Source: Mariniphaga sp. | Lineage (GTDB): Bacteria > Bacteroidota > Bacteroidia > Bacteroidales > Prolixibacteraceae | Direction of reading: 5' to 3' | Assembly (NCBI GenBank): GCA_024636975.1 | Contig: JAGXGA010000053.1 | Coordinates: 140,167 to 204,166, forward strand | Length of the DNA: 64,000 bases | In this document: piece after piece, positions 1-10,300 of the stretch | Layout of the letters: each line of letters opens with the position of its first letter | Position numbering within the stretch: the stretch's first letter is position 1 | Position numbers and translations under genes: made by a program | Notes under the pieces: model-generated | What the model saw: the letters and a program-made list of their open reading frames with translations, nothing else | What the model was told of the DNA's origin: nothing | Database searches by the model: none

Positions 1-187
1 AAATTAAAACTCATGGTATTTTTATTCTGAAATTAGAGCTGCAAAGTTAATTGAGTTTAAATAAATATATAATGTGAAGACATGTTTCCTTGTTAAAAAC
101 CTACATCATTAACCATTTTGTTCAAATATTGTTCGTATACGTTCTAAAAATTCAATGTTAACTCTATTTGAAATGATTTTAAATAAT
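1..187. other. AT-rich left edge, no gene seen
   Basis: No open frame with coding character and no convincing RNA gene is visible. The stretch is very AT-rich. It only separates whatever lies to the left from the promoter at 188-219. Confidence 0.5.
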
Positions 188-219
188 TTTGCAGGTTTAA
201 GAAATCAGTTCTATATTTG
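188..219 (+). promoter_or_regulatory. Bacteroidota-type promoter of the methionine block
   Basis: A TTTG at 188-191 is followed, after a 20-base spacer, by TATATTTG at 212-219. This fits the known Bacteroidota sigma-ABfr consensus TTTG-N19-21-TAnnTTTG. Transcription would start near 225-228, about 15 bases before the leader ORF and about 200 bases before the aspartokinase gene. Confidence 0.6.
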
Positions 220-242
220 CAGATAACAAAACGGTAGCAAAA

Positions 243-341
243 ATGAATTTATTAATTAAACATACTTTACAAATGGCTGGGGGAAATTCTTTTTCCCTCC
301 CTCAATTCATTTTGCCGTCATCTTTTATGACTATGCGCTAG
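243..341 (+). CDS. Putative 32-aa leader peptide upstream of aspartokinase
   Basis: An ATG at 243 opens a 32-codon frame that closes with TAG at 339-341. The last codons read Phe-Met-Thr-Met-Arg-stop, so methionine and threonine, two end products of the aspartate pathway, sit at the very end. The ORF begins just after the predicted transcription start, and its stop codon abuts a stable hairpin (341-374). This is the layout of a ribosome-mediated attenuator or translational leader. No family match is claimed. Function rests on position, composition and the adjoining hairpin. There is no recognisable Shine-Dalgarno sequence, which is normal for this phylum. Confidence 0.45.
   Translation: MNLLIKHTLQMAGGNSFSLPQFILPSSFMTMR
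281..297 (+). other. Hairpin inside the leader ORF
   Basis: GGGAAA (281-286) can pair with TTTCCC (292-297) around a five-base loop. It lies within the leader-peptide frame and could act as an early pause element. It may also be chance. Confidence 0.3.
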
Positions 342-374
342 CCTTCTTTTGGTGGGTTCCCACTGACTGAAGGC
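341..374 (+). promoter_or_regulatory. Leader hairpin, candidate attenuator
   Basis: GCCTTC (341-346) pairs with GAAGGC (369-374). Inside it GTGG (352-355) pairs with CCAC (360-363). The hairpin starts on the last base of the leader-peptide stop codon, so a ribosome stalled on the Met-Thr-Met codons would block its 5' arm. No U-run follows, so it is not a canonical intrinsic terminator. A translational or Rho-linked mechanism is possible. Confidence 0.45.
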
Positions 375-424
375 ATACAATATACAGCGTTAATAAATCA
401 AAGTTTTATTTCTTTTTATACATT

Positions 425-1777
425 ATGTCGAATCATGTAGTTCGATTAAGTGGCAGCCAGGCTGGCAATGTCGCATCGATTAAAAAATTAATTACCTGGT
501 TAAACAGGTACAATGGGCCTAAGTTTCTTGTTGTTTCAGCTATTCCCGATATATTGAATACAATTCAAAAGGCTGTTGGGAATGTTTATGATACGGATAC
601 AGAAAGGTTACCCGATAAGTTTTATTCGATTTTCAAGGCACATACAGGACTTACCCCTGCTTCAAGTTATGTGAACCAGGTTGAGCAGGTGACCGCAATA
701 TTGACCGGTATACGAATAATAGGCGACTATTCGAATTCATTAAAAGACCAGTTATCGGGTTACAGTGAAAAACTGACAGCTGAGATATTTAAAGTAATGT
801 TTAATTCCGCAGGTACAGATGCAAATATTCTATTACCAGAAAATATCGGACTAAAAGCAACTGATGATTACGGAAATGCTACTTTTCTTTCGGTCGACAA
901 ACAAATGTTGTCGGAGCTTCCAGCCGGAAATTACGTGATTCCCGGCTCATATGGCATAACAGAACATGGGAAAATTTCACGTGCCGGAAGAACGGCCGCC
1001 GATTACACTGCTGCTTTTTTAACAAAGGAGCTTGATGCCGGTAAGCTGGAACTTTGGGGTATCGATCAAGCTTTTCGAAGGGCTGACCCTGAAATCGTTC
1101 CCGATGCATCACAAATAGGCAGGCTTACCTATTCAGAAGCAAGTGAGCTGGCCTACTTCGATCATTTTTCTTTCCATCCACGCACAGTGGAGCCGTTAGA
1201 AAACAGGCATATCCCTATTTATATTATGAATACCGGCCCTGAAGAAGGGAAAGTAGATACCATAATTAATACCGAAACTTTTGTTGAAGATCAGATTGTT
1301 AAAAGTGTAGCCTGTTCTGAAGATGTTTCCTTACTTCGGTTAAACGGTCCCGGGGTAGGGCTCAAGCCTGGTATACTTGCAAAAGTTACTTCACGGCTGA
1401 ATGAAGCAGGTATTAATATTAAATCGGTAATTACCTCCCAGATTTCAATCAATTTCCTGTTGGAAAAGGAAACAGGCGAAAAGGCTCTCAATCTTATCCG
1501 TCAGCTTGGTTTTTCTTCTGTAAAAGAGATATCGGTTATTGATGATGTTTCATTAATTGGGGTGGTAGGCCATGGTATGCAACAAAGTTATGGAGTTTCG
1601 GCTAAAATTTTCGGAGCAGTGGCCCAGCATAAAATTAATGTTGTGCTAAGCGGGTCAGGAGCCTCCGACCTGGTCAGTTACCTGGTAGTAAAATCGTCTG
1701 ACAAGGAAAAGAGTGTCAGGGAAATTTATAATGCATTTTTTAACGTCCAAGTACCATCACTGGAAATCATTAACTAA
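425..1777 (+). CDS. Aspartate kinase family protein with divergent active-site motifs
   Basis: 450 aa with an amino-acid-kinase fold at about residues 1-290 and two C-terminal ACT segments (about 300-450). The family phosphorylates aspartate at the head of the Met, Thr and Lys pathways. Three normally conserved motifs are altered. The N-terminal KFGG is RLSG. The GRGGSDYTA loop reads GRTAADYTA. The TDVDG segment is replaced by GIDQA, although ADPEIV follows as usual. The protein may therefore be a diverged isozyme or a regulatory relative rather than the main aspartokinase. The metY gene follows 18 bp downstream on the same strand. The start is the first ATG after the leader hairpin. Confidence 0.8.
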   Translation: MSNHVVRLSGSQAGNVASIKKLITWLNRYNGPKFLVVSAIPDILNTIQKAVGNVYDTDTERLPDKFYSIFKAHTGLTPASSYVNQVEQVTAILTGIRIIGDYSNSLKDQLSGYSEKLTAEIFKVMFNSAGTDANILLPENIGLKATDDYGNATFLSVDKQMLSELPAGNYVIPGSYGITEHGKISRAGRTAADYTAAFLTKELDAGKLELWGIDQAFRRADPEIVPDASQIGRLTYSEASELAYFDHFSFHPRTVEPLENRHIPIYIMNTGPEEGKVDTIINTETFVEDQIVKSVACSEDVSLLRLNGPGVGLKPGILAKVTSRLNEAGINIKSVITSQISINFLLEKETGEKALNLIRQLGFSSVKEISVIDDVSLIGVVGHGMQQSYGVSAKIFGAVAQHKINVVLSGSGASDLVSYLVVKSSDKEKSVREIYNAFFNVQVPSLEIIN

Positions 1778-1780
1778 TAA

Positions 1781-3100
<1,320 letters not shown>

Positions 3101-3125
3101 TTTATAAGCATAATATTAAATTGCA

Positions 3126-3169
3126 GAAAGAAACAGTGAGGAGGCTGCAAATAGTGGCTTTCTCACTGC
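3126..3169 (+). promoter_or_regulatory. Alternative hairpins between metY and metA
   Basis: CAGTGAG (3134-3140) can pair with CTCACTG (3162-3168). A competing fold pairs GAAAG (3126-3130) with CTTTC (3158-3162). The two are mutually exclusive because they share bases around 3162. This could tune metA expression, but no U-run or known riboswitch consensus is seen. Confidence 0.3.
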
Positions 3170-3199
3170 TTGTTATTCAAATTATTAACAGAATAGAAA

Positions 3200-4117
3200 A
3201 TGCCAGTAAATGTTCCAGATAAGTTGCCCGCTATAAAGATTCTCGAAGAAGAGAACATCTTTGTAATGGATGAATCACGTGCTGCACACCAGGACATCAG
3301 GCCGCTGAAGATAATTATCCTGAACCTGATGCCACTTAAAATTACTACTGAAACCGATCTGCTGCGCCTGTTATCCAATTCGCCGCTGCAAATTGAAATT
3401 GATTTTATGAAGATGAAGGGGCATATCCCTAAGAATACCTCCTCGGAACATATGAAATTATTTTACCGGAATTTCGATGAATTGAAGGATAAAAAATACG
3501 ACGGGCTCATTATCACAGGTGCGCCTGTTGAAATGCTTCCCTTTGAATCGGTTACATATTGGGAAGAAATGAAGGAAATACTCGATTGGGCGGAGCATAA
3601 TGTCTATTCTTCACTATTTATTTGCTGGGCTGCCCAGGCAGGATTGTATCACTATTACAACATTCCGAAATATCCCCTTCCGGAAAAGATGTTTGGGGTG
3701 TTTGAACATACTCATCTCAATTCGCCTCTGCCAATTCTGAGAGGTTTCGATGATGTATTTTATATTCCGCATTCCCGTCATACAGAAATACGGGAAGAAG
3801 ACATCCGGAAAGTGGAAGGATTAGAAGTTGTTTGCAGTTCAGAGATTGCCGGGGTAGCTATAGTAAAGGCTAAAAACGGAAGGCAGCTATTTATTACCGG
3901 GCATTCGGAATATTCACGTTTTACACTTGATAAAGAGTTTAAAAGAGATAAGGCTAAAAATTTGCCCATCACTATTCCTTACAATTATTATCCGGATAAT
4001 AACCCTTCAAATGTTCCCTGCATGCGGTGGGGATCAACTGCTAACCTTTTGTTTTCTAATTGGCTGAATTATTATGTGTATCAGGAAACTCCATTTAATC
4101 TGGAAGATATAAGTTAA
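3200..4117 (+). CDS. metA: Homoserine O-acetyltransferase, MetA family
   Basis: 305 aa, close to E. coli MetA (309 aa). It acylates homoserine, which gives the substrate for MetY. The nucleophile Cys lies in FICWAAQAG (about residue 142). The catalytic His and Glu are in ITGHSEYSRF. In the specificity loop this protein reads GAPVEMLPFE. Published MetA work links a Glu at that position to acetyl-CoA use and Gly to succinyl-CoA use, so it is predicted to make O-acetylhomoserine. That fits the neighbouring O-acetylhomoserine sulfhydrylase. Confidence 0.92.
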   Translation: MPVNVPDKLPAIKILEEENIFVMDESRAAHQDIRPLKIIILNLMPLKITTETDLLRLLSNSPLQIEIDFMKMKGHIPKNTSSEHMKLFYRNFDELKDKKYDGLIITGAPVEMLPFESVTYWEEMKEILDWAEHNVYSSLFICWAAQAGLYHYYNIPKYPLPEKMFGVFEHTHLNSPLPILRGFDDVFYIPHSRHTEIREEDIRKVEGLEVVCSSEIAGVAIVKAKNGRQLFITGHSEYSRFTLDKEFKRDKAKNLPITIPYNYYPDNNPSNVPCMRWGSTANLLFSNWLNYYVYQETPFNLEDIS

Positions 4118-4172
4118 AGTTATTTTAAAAATTCCATGTAAAACTGTAATTTTGAAATAAATTGAAAACCAG

Positions 4173-4826
4173 ATGGAAATGAAAAAAATTGCAGTTGTTT
4201 TATCGGGAAGCGGTGTATTTGATGGGTCGGAAATTCATGAAGCTACTCTTACATTATTGGCGATAGCACGAAATAAAGCCGAATATCAGTGTTTTGCGCC
4301 TGATGTTGACCAGGCCCATGTTATCAATCATTTAACCGGGGAGGAAATGACGGAGAAAAGAAACGTGCTCATTGAATCTGCCCGGATAGCCAGGGGGAAT
4401 ATTAAGCCTTTGTCGGAGTACAATGTAGCAGATTTCGATGCCATTGTTTTCCCAGGTGGTTTTGGTGCGGCAAAAAACCTGTGTACGTTTGCTTTTGATG
4501 GTGTTGATTGTAAGATCCATCCCGATGTAGAATTTGCTGTCAGGAATACAGTTGAAGCAGGCAAGCCTGTGGGCGCACTATGTATAGCGCCAGTAATTAT
4601 TGCAAAGATTTTTGGCGAGGTAAAATTAACCATCGGACATGATGAGGGAACAATTACAGCCATTGAACAGATGGGCAGCACTCATGAAAAAACTACTCAT
4701 GGCCAGGTGGTAGTGGATGAAAAGTATAAAGTGGTCACTACTCCCTGTTATATGCTCGATGCCACTATTGACCAGATTGCCGACGGGGCAGAAAATATTG
4801 TGAAAAAAATTCTTGAAATTGCGTAA
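4173..4826 (+). CDS. elbB: ElbB-like DJ-1/PfpI glyoxalase-family protein
   Basis: 217 aa, the normal length of ElbB, a DJ-1/PfpI superfamily member annotated as isoprenoid biosynthesis glyoxalase. The nucleophile-elbow cysteine is in GALCIAPVI (about residue 137). The N-terminal VVLSGSGVFDGSEIHE and the C-terminal TTPCYMLDA segments are typical. TAATTTTG at 4147-4154 could be its -7 promoter element, which would give a short leader. Start alternatives are 4173 and 4179 (two Met codons two apart). The TatD-like gene follows 9 bp downstream. The physiological role of ElbB is poorly defined. Confidence 0.85.
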   Translation: MEMKKIAVVLSGSGVFDGSEIHEATLTLLAIARNKAEYQCFAPDVDQAHVINHLTGEEMTEKRNVLIESARIARGNIKPLSEYNVADFDAIVFPGGFGAAKNLCTFAFDGVDCKIHPDVEFAVRNTVEAGKPVGALCIAPVIIAKIFGEVKLTIGHDEGTITAIEQMGSTHEKTTHGQVVVDEKYKVVTTPCYMLDATIDQIADGAENIVKKILEIA

Positions 4827-4835
4827 TAACTTTTC

Positions 4836-5537
4836 GTGAAAACTTTTCCTTATATCGATATTCACACACACCATGCACATGCGGGCAGTGCAACAGTGAA
4901 GGTGGTGAACCTTTTCCCCGGTGATGATATACCTGCCTTTAGCGGGAAGAATTTTTATTCAGTTGGACTACATCCCTGGAGTTTAAAAACAAAGGAAGAA
5001 AACAGCAATTCTCTGCTGATTATGGAAGATGTCCTTGAATTCGACCATGTGTTGTTTGCTGGTGAATGCGGCCTCGATAAAATTTCGGGCGCTGACTTTC
5101 AAGAGCAGAAACGTGTTTTTATGGCACAGGCGATAATGGCTGAAGAATACCAAAAACCCTTGATAATTCATTGTGTGAGGGCTTACAATGAAATCATTGA
5201 GATGTATAACAGCTATCATCCATCAGTACCCTGGATATTTCATAATTATACAGGAAACAGGGAAATAACGGAACAGCTTTTGAAAAAACAGTTTCTTTTT
5301 TCTTTCGGAAAAATTCTTTTCAATGAAAAAACAAAGGCAGTCGATTCATTCAGGATGCTTCCTCTGGAAAAGGTATTTCTTGAAACTGATGATTCAGACC
5401 ACTCAATTAGTGATATTTATGCAAAAGCTGCAGAAGTAAAAAATCTTCCAATTGATGAATTAAAGGAAGCTGTTTGGGGAAATTTCAACCGTTTGGAAAA
5501 TGTGAGCTTTGATTTTCAGCAGCAGGGCTCTAAATGA
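4836..5537 (+). CDS. TatD-family metal-dependent hydrolase
   Basis: 233 aa, GTG start, 9 bp after elbB. It is an amidohydrolase TIM barrel of the TatD type (Mg-dependent DNase or related hydrolase). All metal-site motifs are present in order: the N-terminal HTH of DIHTHH, the Glu in GECGLD, the His in LIIHCVRA, the His in IFHNYTG and the Asp in LETDDSD. It is a little shorter than E. coli TatD (260 aa). This shorter branch is common in Bacteroidota and its substrate is not established. Confidence 0.85.
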   Translation: MKTFPYIDIHTHHAHAGSATVKVVNLFPGDDIPAFSGKNFYSVGLHPWSLKTKEENSNSLLIMEDVLEFDHVLFAGECGLDKISGADFQEQKRVFMAQAIMAEEYQKPLIIHCVRAYNEIIEMYNSYHPSVPWIFHNYTGNREITEQLLKKQFLFSFGKILFNEKTKAVDSFRMLPLEKVFLETDDSDHSISDIYAKAAEVKNLPIDELKEAVWGNFNRLENVSFDFQQQGSK

Positions 5538-5562
5538 AAAATAAAATAATCAAAAGAAATAT

Positions 5563-6288
5563 ATGCATTGGCTTGAACGGACTGAGCTGTTGCTTGGTCC
5601 TGAAAAACTTGAACGGCTTAAAAATTCCAGTGTACTTGTAGTAGGGCTTGGAGGAGTGGGAGCAGTAGCAGCCGAAATGATCTGTCGCACTGGCGTGGGT
5701 AAACTCACCATTGTTGATGGCGATACGGTGGAAGTCTCCAATCGTAACCGGCAGTTGCCGGCTCTTATAAGTACAACCGGCATCGCCAAGGCAAAGGTGC
5801 TTGAACAGCGGTTCCGTGATATTAATCCAGATATTGATCTGACTGTTATAAATGAATTTATCAGCGATGAACGTATTGAACAACTTCTCGACAGCCATCC
5901 ATTCGATTACGTAGTGGATGCTATCGATACCCTTTCACCCAAAGTCCTCCTGGTTTACCACAGTATGCAGCGTGGACTAAAAATCGTAAGTTCCATGGGT
6001 GCAGGTGGAAAAATGGATCCTTCACTGGTTCAGGCAGCCGATATTTCCGGTACATACAACTGCAAACTTGCCCGGATGATGCGCAAGCGACTTTCACGAC
6101 TTGGCATCAGGGAAGGCGTAAAAGTGGTGTTTTCTTCTGAAGCAATTGATGAAAAAGCTGTACGCAGGGAAGAAGCAAAGCATAAGAAATCGACTGTGGG
6201 AACTATTTCTTATATGCCTGCTGTGTTTGGTTGTTTTATTGCAAGTATTGCTATTAAAGATATACTGGCCTCACATGCAGACTCCTGA
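5563..6288 (+). CDS. tcdA: tRNA threonylcarbamoyladenosine dehydratase (TcdA/YgdL)
   Basis: 241 aa E1-like (ThiF/MoeB) enzyme that cyclises t6A37 of tRNA to ct6A using ATP. The nucleotide-binding glycine motif GLGGVG is near residue 29, followed by VDGDTVEVSNRNRQLPA with the family Arg-Asn-Arg-Gln signature. SSMGAGGKMDPS is also typical of TcdA. It is slightly shorter than E. coli TcdA (268 aa), mainly at the C-terminus. It lies 25 bp after the TatD-like gene and is likely co-transcribed with elbB. Confidence 0.88.
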   Translation: MHWLERTELLLGPEKLERLKNSSVLVVGLGGVGAVAAEMICRTGVGKLTIVDGDTVEVSNRNRQLPALISTTGIAKAKVLEQRFRDINPDIDLTVINEFISDERIEQLLDSHPFDYVVDAIDTLSPKVLLVYHSMQRGLKIVSSMGAGGKMDPSLVQAADISGTYNCKLARMMRKRLSRLGIREGVKVVFSSEAIDEKAVRREEAKHKKSTVGTISYMPAVFGCFIASIAIKDILASHADS

Positions 6289-6322
6289 TCTTTAGAGAAA
6301 TTAAAATATAATTGTTTAAAAG

Positions 6323-6352
6323 TTTGTAGATTACAATTTTAGTTTAACTTTG
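6323..6352 (+). promoter_or_regulatory. Promoter of the RRM/cold-shock operon
   Basis: TTTG at 6323-6326 and TAACTTTG at 6345-6352 are separated by 18 bases, a good match to the Bacteroidota consensus. Transcription would begin near 6359, leaving about 240 bases of untranslated leader before the RRM gene. Confidence 0.5.
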
Positions 6353-6358
6353 CAACGT

Positions 6359-6599
6359 GAATTAATAGATGATTTTGAACTTTTTATAATTTCGATTGTC
6401 TGGTAATAAACAATTTGGTCTTTTTTTGTTGATATTATTTAAGGTATTTTGCAGCCGGGCACGATTCTCCTTCCTGTTTTTCTTCACGATTATTTTGTCT
6501 TCTTTTAGTTTTCAATTTAAATTCGGAATAAAACAAAGTTTGGTTTTTTTTCGTTTCCCCAAGCAGTACCTGTTTGTTTAATTTAATTTTTAGTTACAG
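6359..6599 (+). promoter_or_regulatory. Long U-rich 5' leader of the RNA-binding protein gene
   Basis: About 240 bases rich in runs of T separate the predicted transcription start from the ATG at 6600. Long structured leaders are typical of cold-shock mRNAs, where they act as RNA thermosensors. I see no convincing coding frame in it: the 61-codon frame at 6396-6581 is Phe/Leu-rich as expected from poly-T. Confidence 0.45.
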
Positions 6600-6935
6600 A
6601 TGAACATTTATGTTGGAAATCTTCCGTACAATGTAGTTGAGGAAGATTTAAGAGAAATTTTCGAAGAGTATGGCGAAGTTGCTTCAGTTAAAATCATTTC
6701 TGATAAGTTAACTGGACGCAGTAAAGGTTTTGGTTTCGTTGAAATGGACGAAGACCAGGAAGCTAAAAAAGCCATTGAAGAACTTAACAATGCTGAACTT
6801 AGCGGGCGTAACATTAAAGTTAATGAGTCACGTCCAAGATCAAACGACACCCGTGGCGGTGGCGGTGGCGGTGGTAATCGCAGAAGCGGCGGCGGTGGCG
6901 GCGGCTATAACAGAGGCGGCGGCGGTCGTTACTAA
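6600..6935 (+). CDS. RRM-domain RNA-binding protein with Gly-rich tail
   Basis: 111 aa. A single RNA recognition motif covers residues 1-82, with RNP2 as IYVGNL (residues 3-8) and RNP1 as SKGFGFVEM (about residues 41-49). The tail (residues 83-111) is a Gly/Arg/Asn low-complexity segment of the RGG type. Such short RRM proteins are cytoplasmic RNA chaperones, often cold-induced, in Bacteroidota and cyanobacteria. A cold-shock-domain gene starts 10 bp downstream and the pair ends at one terminator, so they form an operon for RNA remodelling. Confidence 0.93.
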   Translation: MNIYVGNLPYNVVEEDLREIFEEYGEVASVKIISDKLTGRSKGFGFVEMDEDQEAKKAIEELNNAELSGRNIKVNESRPRSNDTRGGGGGGGNRRSGGGGGGYNRGGGGRY

Positions 6936-6945
6936 AAATTTTCTT

Positions 6946-7140
6946 ATGGAAGGAAAAGTAAAATGGTACGATGCCGTAAAAGGCTTCGGATTTATCCATA
7001 CTCAGGATGGTAAGGATGTGTTCGTACACCGTACCGGAATTAAAGATGCTCAGTTTGGTCTTGAAAACGACCAGGCAGTGCAGTTCGAAATTAAAGAAAG
7101 CGACCGGGGACCGGTAGCTTTTAATGTGGAAGTTATCTAA
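6946..7140 (+). CDS. Cold-shock-domain protein (CspA family)
   Basis: 64 aa starting MEGKVKWYDAVKGFGFI and ending at the TAA at 7138-7140. The CSD RNP1 (KGFGFI) and RNP2 (DVFVHRT) motifs are both present, so it binds single-stranded RNA and DNA. It starts 10 bp after the RRM gene and is followed by a strong terminator. A longer frame through here includes out-of-frame RRM sequence and is not the real start. Confidence 0.93.
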   Translation: MEGKVKWYDAVKGFGFIHTQDGKDVFVHRTGIKDAQFGLENDQAVQFEIKESDRGPVAFNVEVI

Positions 7141-7160
7141 CGATTATAGCGTATACTGAA

Positions 7161-7191
7161 AGGGGCTTTGTGTAAACAAAGCCCTTTTTTG
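7161..7191 (+). terminator. Rho-independent terminator of the RRM/csp operon
   Basis: GGGCTTTG (7163-7170) pairs with CAAAGCCC (7177-7184) around a six-base loop, followed by a T-run (7185-7190). Confidence 0.85.
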
Positions 7192-7316
7192 TTGGTGTAT
7201 CGTGCATGGGCATGGTAAAAGCTTTCGGGTATCAAATCAATTATGGAATTATTAAACTGGGGAATTTCTCCATTTGTTTTTGATGACAGTTGTCGATAGG
7301 CTATGAGGGGGGTAGG

Positions 7317-10300
7317 TTATAGGACATCGAATTTGAAAATGACATCAAACCCGCTGTCGATCGTTGAATTGTTGAGCTCGAAGAAAAGAAAGCGGAAAAG
7401 CTCATACTCAAGTTTTACTTCATATTTTTTCGGGTTTTGATCGTCATTTTGCCCAAAGCGTTGTTCGTAGCTCACAAACAAATTGTTGGTGATGTATTTT
7501 CCTACCACAACTGAAGCTTCATCGAAACCGCCTCCACTTTTTACTTCTATATAATCCACATTCAACTTACTTTGTAAAAAGTTGGTAAGCTGAGCCGAAA
7601 CAAGTGAAGCTGCTGCCTGTTCGGCCATGCTTCCTACGCCGGCGCTTTCCATATTGCCTTGTTCGTTAACAGTAAGTTCGTCTAAACTTTTTCCAAAGAG
7701 GATATATGATAAAGCATCGCCTTCCTCAATGGCACTTCCATCGAGTTCAAATTCTACTTCAGGCTCTTCAGGCGTGCCTGAAACATTTACGGTAAGCTCT
7801 TGCTGCACCTGCTGGTTGTTTCTGAAATTATATGCCGCTTCAATATCCATCCGCAGGTTCATTTCTTCACCTCCCTCAAAATTAATGGTGCCTTCGTTAA
7901 TTACAAAGACTCTTCCTAGCATTTCATATTGCCCGCGCACCACATCAACCTGGCCGAATAATTCAAAGAAGTCACTGTTTTTTATCACTTCCAGTTCCCC
8001 GGAAATTTCTATACGCATATCATCATTTTTGATCCAGGTATTTCGTGGAATCCGAACCCTTAATTGTCCTTTCAGCTGATCGAAATAGTCGAAGCTTACA
8101 CTATCGGGTTGCTCCTTTTCAAACTCCATCATATCAAGTGTATCAATTGAAACGGACATGTCTTCAAGCTCCTGTACGAGAATTGGCTTAGGCATTTCCT
8201 TTGTACCCATTCGTCCCATCAGGCTTAGTATGGCAGGCAGGTAAAATTCTGACTGGGGAATACTCAGGTCGCCACCAAATACAACACTGTCTGCTACACC
8301 TGTAAGGTGAGCATTCCCGTCAACCTGCATATTAAACTGTGGGTGGTTAACCGGATTAAAATCGTTAAAATCAAGCGATATTTTAGAATCACTTATATCA
8401 CCTTTATAAAAATCGGAACCAAAATTAACACGACCGGTTCCTGTTAAATTTCCGTCACTTGTTTGAATCCGGAAAGTATCCAGTTCAATAAAATCGCGCA
8501 TAAAATTGAGGTTCAATTTTACATCGCGGTAGTCAATCCCGTATTCCCTCATAGCAAATGACGCATTTACCAGTCTTACAGTTCCTTCAGGATTTGGAGA
8601 ATTAGCCGTTCCGTTCACATCTACTTTCCCTTCAAGGAATCCGGTTGTTTGCACCGGTATGTCAAAGCTGTTGAGTATGTCAAGTGAAAATTTTTCGATT
8701 AGTATCTTTGCAGTGAGGGAATCATCGGGAGAAAAATGAAATCCCATTGTGTCGAGGTTGAGTTGAAGAGGCAGGCTTGCAGTGATTTCAAATCTTCCAC
8801 TATCTTGTGGCACTACAAGCGATTCGAAATCTAACAGATTGTTGCTGTAGTTAATGCTCCCCTCCAGTGTTGAAAGAGTGTAATTATTTAATTCCGTATT
8901 CTGCACATTGAAGCTGCCATCAAGAATTGGTGATTTTGATGTGCCATTTAAATTGAGGTTTAAATTTATTAACCCGGAACCTTCAAAATCCATATCTATT
9001 GTTTGCGCCAGCTGGCCAATGCTTATATTCCCTGCTTCAAACTTAAAATCTTCCTTGCCCTCCAAGCTTACCAACCCCTGCAAAGTTATAAACTGGGCAC
9101 TGTCGGTATTGTCTGACACAAGCCTGAAATTATCGATGAAGTAGTTTACCGAGTCCAGTTCAATATATGCAGGGGAATTTTGCAGAAACCACTCCTGGTT
9201 TTTATAATTTATGAACCATTCAGGAATCGTAATTGCTAATTTATCGCCCGGCACAATTCCTGCCTGAAGCCGCGTGTTTATATCCTGGTTCACGAGTTTT
9301 GTCTGCAGGAAAACCGAATCCAGAGAACCTTCAACACTTGCCGTTATTGAATCCAGGAGAAATTCGCCAAAATCAAGATTGTTTACCTGAAGTGTTGCAT
9401 CAAAGAGTGTATCGTTGCCAACTATATGCCCATTTGCAAGTAACCGGAGGCTTTCAATTGTAATGGTATCGTAACGGGTTGTATCAAGGCTGAGTATTGC
9501 ATTCAGCTCCAGCGAATCAGTCCTGCCTGAAAGATGTGCTTCCAGGATTCCGCTGGTACTTAAGTCAGACACCGGGACAAAACTTTCAAATTCCTCAAGC
9601 CCGTCAAAATTAACTGTAAGTAGTAAATCGGAATTTGAATTCATGCTGTAGTTACCTTTTGCCTCTGCAGTTAATGTTTGTGTCTGAAGCCAAAGAGAAT
9701 CGATCTGCACGTTTTCATTTGCATACTGAACTCTTGCTAAAAGTGTATCCATTGTTATTTGCTGGAAACGGGAATCATAAACAAGAAGATCAGCATCAGC
9801 TGTAATTTTCTCCGGATCAAACGATTGTCCGTTTATGCGGGCCTGGAGGTTTATGTTCGATTCTAGTGAATCGGTTCCGGTAATAACAGCCAGGTTCAGG
9901 TTATTTGTGTTCAGAACAATATTGTAGGAAGGGTTTCCCATCAGGTCCCTGATTACAGGAGCCAGGTAGAATTCACCAAATCCGCCATCCCCTTTAACTA
10001 CGCCTTCAAGGTTTCCGCTTCTAAGTTCCAGGTCTGCCGTAACATTGTTAAGTCGCTGGTCTTCTATTGTACTTTCATTTAGAGCTGCCTGGAGGCTAAT
10101 GTCTGCAGTTTCCGGCTCTATGCCGCGGCCTCTTATTTTCAGGTTGCCGTTTAGCAAATAGTCAAGGTCAGGATTGCCTGCCCAGTATCCGGGATCAATA
10201 TTGCTGAAACGTGTATCGAGTTTGTAGCTTAGAATTGTAGTTGTATCAATGAACAGATATTCAATAAGGTTACCTGAGGAGATATCGGCTGCTATTGTCT

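Noticed and set aside
241..424. SAM-II or other known methionine riboswitch upstream of the aspartokinase gene
   Set aside because: I could not fit the SAM-II pseudoknot consensus or another known aptamer. The leader ORF plus hairpin explains the region better.
6396..6581. 61-codon ORF before the RRM gene
   Set aside because: It is Phe/Leu-rich purely because the DNA is poly-T. It lies in the predicted untranslated leader.
6730..6945. Longer frame leading into the cold-shock protein
   Set aside because: The upstream part is the RRM gene read out of frame (Val/Ala-rich). The true start is the ATG at 6946.
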